The notes below the pieces were generated by a model, which saw only the letters and a program-made list of their open reading frames with translations, was not told the origin of the DNA and made no database searches. The translations under genes were made by a program, and so were the position numbers. From assembly GCA_018105865.1 (NCBI GenBank), contig CM030859.1:8377839-8441838 (forward strand): DNA of 64,000 nucleotides, read 5' to 3'. The stretch is from Metaphire vulgaris (Eukaryota; Annelida; Clitellata; Crassiclitellata; Megascolecidae). This document shows positions 60,033 through 64,000 of the stretch, one piece after another. The first letter of the stretch is position 1. The number at the start of each line of letters is the position of its first letter.

Positions 60033-62817
60033 CTACAAATCGATTCACAGTTGGGTGCATGGTCACTAAAGAGATTGCCAGCACTGATTGTATTGATATT
60101 AAGCTGAGCTTACACTTGAAGAACTAGGATATGTACCGGTACAATATAGGCAGTGCCTCCTCACCTTTTTCAGCCATGCACATTATCCAAGAAACATGCA
60201 TTAAATGGCATACTGCAGCCGAAATGCATGCATTTCATTTCAAATTGATGCATTGTATACTATAACTATGTACCAGTAGTCTAAACTTTAGTGTAGTGTA
60301 CATTATAATACTAACTGCAGTTCATCACAAGTACATGCCAGTACTTATTGTAATGAGTCTAGTGTATTGCCATGCCTTTTCGAGTTTTTAATCTACTATT
60401 TTGCTATTTTCAGACATTTTTGCCACGGCACTATTCTAATTTCTACCGCTGCCATGGCACAGTTATGTGCTGTGGAACATAGGTTGAGAAAAGATTGTCG
60501 AGCGTCGGGCCCGGGCGCTGCTGCAGAACATAGGTTAATCTAGAGTAGTTTGCCATTGCTTTCTCTAGAAGCACGTTTTGTGTTACCACTGCCCTTGAAT
60601 ATTGATGGAAAATAAAGTTTTGTGACATTCTTGTGTTACCAATCTACAACCATGAATATTGACAAAATAAAACTGTGGCATAAAGACGTTTATGATTAGT
60701 CAGAGGTAGCTCGGTAATATTTTGATGCCACTTTGATGCTGATTATTCGAAGTCTTTGCTTTTGACACAGAGCCCTCTCTTATCATCACTTGAAAGTCCA
60801 TAGCCAAACCAGATGGGCAATAATAAACGTACCCTACACTCCTTAAAAGCTGAAATATTTCTTCTTCGTATTGAATGTCATCTTGTACAAGTGCAATGTG
60901 TAAAGTGCTTTTGCCTTAAGCCTCTGACTTTGTTACTGTACTATTTAAATTGTCACATAAACTAAACTACGGTAAACTAACTCAATGAATGCATTTACAT
61001 TTATTCTATTGGATTTGGTAACATTTCAGTCAGACAGAGACGAGCAATAATTATAACTTTACCCTTTTTGCCTTCATGTATTCAGAATATTCTTCTTCTA
61101 GCTTCTTTATCTGTTCCTTTGCATTGCGCATCGCTTCCTCATACAAAATTCTAACGGCATCTGGTGATGCAGCTGGAGAAGCATACGGAAGTCCTCAAAA
61201 TAGAGATTTTCATATTGGGACGTCAGGTTTCCATGTTGATAAATTTAAAAATTCAAGTTGGAGCAATTGGGAAATGCTTTAGATTCAGAATTTTAAGTAC
61301 CGGTATTACAGAGCCTATACGTGTATAGCCTACCAATGATTCAGTGACATAATACTATTGCTGAAACGTAAGTTTTTATCTCAAATTTCTTATCTAAATT
61401 TAGTTAAATCTCTGTTTGTTGAAATCTCAGCTTAGCTAGCAAATTGCAGAATTACTGATGTGCATTGGACATCAATATGATTTGTGTAGCACTTTTGATG
61501 ATTGCCAGTGCATTGTGATCAGAGTGCTATATAAATTAAGCAGTTACCAGTTACATTTGGGTGCATAGAAGCGGCATACTAGTTTACACTTTGAAGGTCA
61601 GAGTGAACTGCATAGAATGTTGTACAATGAAATTGATTTCAGTATTACATTGCTATAGAAAAATTCTCAGAATTGGATGGGTTGAAAAGATCAGCAATGA
61701 GGAACTATACAAGAAAATTCAGCCAAAAGAAACCTTGATGCAAAAAGTTATACAGAGGAAATTGCGTCTCTTTGGACATATTTGTCGTACGAAAGATTAT
61801 AGAAAGATTAAGACTTTATAATGCTGGGAATAATGGACGGTTCCAACAAGAAAGGAAGGCCACACAGGGAATGGTGTGATGACATTTGTGATTGGTGTGG
61901 AAAATGTTTGCAAGAACTATTTCATGTTGCTGCCAACAGAAAAGATTGGGACAAAACTGTAATGATTGCATCAGACACCAACGGGCGCTGAGCCCACGGT
62001 TATTGATGATGATGATGATGATGATTACATTTAAATATTTAAATATTAGAAATTGTGATGCTTCCTAACCGTGAACCGGGGCAGTTTCAGCACAGTGGAA
62101 GCAAATGACGTCATGCGTACTATTGTGTAAATGTTCAGTGTACCCTAAAGCACAGAATCAATACATTTGCATTAGTCTCAATATAGACCACTGTTCCACA
62201 GTTTCAGTGATAATGCTAAAAACCTTGAACATGTCTCTAACAGCATTGTGCTGTTTTGATCTAATGCACCGTTACAGTCAACCCTACCTATAATTATATA
62301 TAATCAGTGGCGGCTCCAGGATTTGGCTAGTGGGGGGGCGTTTGGGTGGCAACTTCTAATCATGGGGGCCAACCATTTGTTGTTAGGTATGTAGTATTAA
62401 GTACAGGGTCCCAACAGGGTGCCACTGGGGGCCAAGCACTCAATAGGGGGCACGGGTCCCCCGGACCTCCCTGTGGAGCCGCCACTGCCTATAATGATGT
62501 TTGTCATGGAGTGACAGTAATTCTGATCCTGGTCATTTTAATTGTCAATCCTATATGTTTAATCTGTGTTAATATCAACTTCACATAACATCACACATTT
62601 TAGTAACCCTTGAAAATGGCATTAACCAAACTAGACTCTGTGTCTTGAAACAATTAGGAAAGTTGTTGCTCTATGGTACACTTTAATTATATAGAATATA
62701 ATCTGAAGATCGCATGAAAACAGTTGTGAAATGATAAGACTTACAGTCGAATGCCTGGCGAGCCCATGGGCTGAAGTCGATTGCGATCAGTACCTTAATC
62801 CTTTTCCCATGTGACAT
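59823..62817 (-). CDS. Universal stress protein (UspA family), four exons, 162 residues
   Basis: Exons 62817-62745, 62144-62070, 61193-61063 and 60032-59823 join in frame (phases 1, 1, 0) to 489 bases including TAA. The fold's parts are in order: first strand KVLIAIDFSPWARQAFDW, second strand DVICFHCAE, helix DAVRILYEEAMRNAKEQIKK, then PGEAIVGEAA, strand EMIVMGTRG and the ATP-binding motif G-x2-G-x9-G-S (GTRGLGSISRTILGS), ending YVLHHAHCPVVICCHAP. Length is normal for animal single-domain members, which are cytosolic nucleotide-binding proteins linked to stress tolerance. The exact function is not known from sequence. Intron 1 holds a MITE, intron 2 a LINE remnant. It lies antisense just right of the C2CD2-like exons. 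Confidence 0.92.
60480..60605. repeat. SINE body fragment
   Basis: TTAATCTAGAGTAGTTTGCC then ATTGCTTTCTCTAGAAGCAC matches the shared body of the SINEs at 26231 and 34841; no Pol III head is present. In intron 3 of the stress-protein gene. Confidence 0.55.
60896..60975 (+). repeat. LINE-type 3' tail remnant
   Basis: GTAAAGTGCTTTTGCCTTAA ... TACTATTTAAATTGTCAC and an AAACTAAACTA tail: the same 3' signature as at 1580, 37490 and 58680. Confidence 0.45.
61063..61193 (-). CDS. Universal stress protein, exon 3
   Basis: Acceptor TCTCTATTTTGAG, 131 bases, donor AGG|GTAAAG. The variable loop (LPYASPAASP) is followed by the charged amphipathic helix ending LEEEYSEYMKAKR. Confidence 0.9.
61560..62024 (+). 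mobile_element. Non-LTR retrotransposon C-terminal remnant with (GAT)n tail
   Basis: Reads RKILRIGWVEKISNEELYKK, QKVIQRKLRLFGHICRTKDY, then KKGRPHREWCDDICDWCGKC and RKDWDKTVMIAS, the LRI.W...N++....RRLR..GH+.R...GRPR..W.DD+..W order of RTE-like polymerases. It ends in GATGATGATG. Inserted in intron 2 of the stress-protein gene, opposite strand. Confidence 0.8.
62070..62144 (-). CDS. Universal stress protein, exon 2
   Basis: Acceptor TTCTGTGCTTTAG, 75 bases, donor CACG|GTTAGG. The split codon T+GG restores the conserved Trp of the family's DWY motif. Reads YTEHLHNSTHDVICFHCAET. Confidence 0.88.
62173..62550. repeat. Local duplicate of 59041-59230, carrying the MITE
   Basis: Same order of blocks as the 59-kb copy, with 183 extra bases being the MITE. 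Within intron 1 of the stress-protein gene. Confidence 0.75.
62305..62487. mobile_element. hAT MITE, 'CAGTGGCGGCTCC' family
   Basis: Ends CAGTGGCGGCTCCAGG / TGGAGCCGCCACTG, 8-mers TATATAAT/CCTATAAT (6 of 8). The paralogous region at 59150 has no insertion at this point. Confidence 0.88.
62745..62817 (-). CDS. Universal stress protein, exon 1
   Basis: ATG at 62817 (MSHGKRIKVLIAIDFSPWAR...), 24 codons plus one base, consensus donor ACT|GTAAGT. A different ATG at 62810 is out of frame with the conserved strand. The upstream frame is open a little further, but residues before this Met are not family-like. Confidence 0.9.
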
Positions 62818-63080
62818 GATGATGCCTTCAACAAAATCTATTACACAGTTTACCCAAAAGTCTGAATAAACCCTTCCTTTTAAAAGAACTGCTGGACTGT
62901 ATTAAATAATGCTCAAGTATTTCTAGTACTTTGGATTTTGTGGGAGGTGATAGGTGATAACCTGCTATCGTTTGAATGAAGTTCAAAGTTGAAACACTTG
63001 TTTTAAGGTTCAATAACTAGCTGATGTGCCACAATGGTTCGTTCACTATGGGCCCATCCATTTAGCACGTACACACTGAG

Positions 63081-63252
63081 CAGTGTTCTATCCAGGCCTT
63101 TTGGGAGGGAGATTTTCCCCAAAACCTCAAAATTGCCCCCCCCCAGAAAAAAATTATACAGTGACACAAATTTTTTGCATTGATCCATGTCTCTCCCCCT
63201 TCCAGCCAAGTGAAGTCCCCCTCCAAAGTCCTGGGGTCTGGATAAAACACTG
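63081..63252. mobile_element. hAT MITE, 'CAGTGTTTTATCCAG' family
   Basis: Ends CAGTGTTCTATCCAGGCC / GGTCTGGATAAAACACTG, 8-mers ACACTGAG/GCATTGAG (6 of 8). Upstream of the stress-protein start. Confidence 0.75.
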
Positions 63253-63259
63253 GCATTGA

Positions 63260-64000
63260 GGGGGGAGCGGGGTAGGATTTAGGAGATTTTGCGTATATGT
63301 ATGGTGTGAAAACGTTGGGAAAGGAGTTAAAAATGTGCCTTTTTTTGTGTATGTACTATATGGATGAGTACATGTAGATACATATACATATGGATGAGAC
63401 CTAAAGCGTCAGATTGATGATTGGACAGAATGCCTGTATACTTTGATAACCTCTCCAGGGATCAAATGTCCACTGGTGCCGAGGTCACATTGATATGGCC
63501 TGTGCATGGACTACTAAACAGCCTATCTACCGTAGTAGTCCATGGTCTGCGTCAAAGGGCGTAGCCGGGGTTCCAGAGCCAGGGATATTTTTACACCCCT
63601 AACACCCCCAATTTGAGGTCGACTCCCCCCCCCCAAATTTGGTAATTTGACAATGGTATGCATACAAAATGCATACTAATTAGCTCAGACACATCCCCAA
63701 TTTGAGGTCAACACCACCCCAAATTCACAATCCTAGAAATATCACTGTCCAGAGCAGAGGGGAACCAAAGCAACTATGGAGCGAAATTTCCTGTTCTAAG
63801 AAAATTGGGAGGGGGGCATTGTGAGTTCTAGCAATGGCATCTGAAAAATTTAGGGCAGTATTAAATTCAGATCTTGAAATTTGGAGCATGTTTTCAGACT
63901 ATTTGAATTTGACGACATACCCGCTAATCCTCAACTTCCCAAATTATAAATTTTTGTCATCTAATGCTTTAAGTTCATGCCCTTTGTATCAAATATCAGA
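63260..64000. other. Upstream flank with diverged MITE text
   Basis: 63540-63760 holds GGGCGTAGCCGGGGTTCC and repeated CAATTTGAGGTCGACTCC-type blocks of an eroded element also seen at 22985-23180 (AGGGATATTTTTACACCCC). No exon seen. Confidence 0.4.

Noticed and set aside
59719..60084. 121-codon minus-strand reading over the stress-protein exon
   Set aside because: Wrong frame relative to the conserved nucleotide-binding motif; a shadow of exon 4.

Overview
This window looks like nuclear DNA of an invertebrate animal, most likely a marine deuterostome and possibly an echinoderm. The reasons are spliced genes with GT/AG introns up to about 12.7 kb, a metazoan-type universal stress protein (a family absent from vertebrates), TTAGGG-type telomeric repeats, tRNA- and 5S-derived SINEs, and very many small hAT-type transposons. 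The species call is inference. No rRNA gene, functional tRNA gene, CRISPR array or bacterial-type operon is visible.

Three spliced genes are supported. (1) At the left edge, on the minus strand, two exons (3592-3446 and 597-334) belong to a glutamine-rich coiled-coil protein I do not recognise. The second exon needs a one-base frameshift to stay open. (2) On the plus strand, a CpG-rich island (about 42.1-43.2 kb) leads into four exons (42813-43055, 43115-43228, 55976-56074, 57583-57702), all joined in phase 0. They encode a membrane-anchored protein whose residues resemble the start of the lipid-transfer (SMP) domain of the C2CD2/C2CD2L (TMEM24) family. The remaining exons lie beyond the window. 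(3) On the minus strand, four exons (62817-62745, 62144-62070, 61193-61063, 60032-59823) join exactly into a 162-residue universal stress protein with a complete ATP-binding motif. If gene 2 continues to the right, gene 3 is nested antisense inside one of its introns.

Nearly everything else is repeats. From 0 to 42 kb there is layered transposon debris: more than 25 short elements with hAT-type ends (CAGnG... termini) and 8-bp target duplications, PIF/Harbinger-like elements with 3-bp duplications, pogo-like elements with TA duplications, long foldback elements, degraded non-LTR retrotransposon pieces and several SINE families. Between 24.2 and 31.2 kb lies a dense block of microsatellites. 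Many (AAT)n/(ATT)n arrays begin exactly at a SINE or LINE 3' end. The right third (43-64 kb) is AT-rich intronic sequence of genes 2 and 3 with sparser insertions.

The observations most worth following up are the nested antisense stress-protein gene; a perfect 60-bp-arm hairpin at 56218-56340; an inverted pair of pogo-like elements bracketing exon 3 of gene 2; a 59-base intron bounded by 7-base direct repeats; a 20-base internal word shared by otherwise unrelated MITE families; SINEs carrying different Pol III heads (tRNA and 5S) on one body; and telomere-like repeats in inverted orientation.
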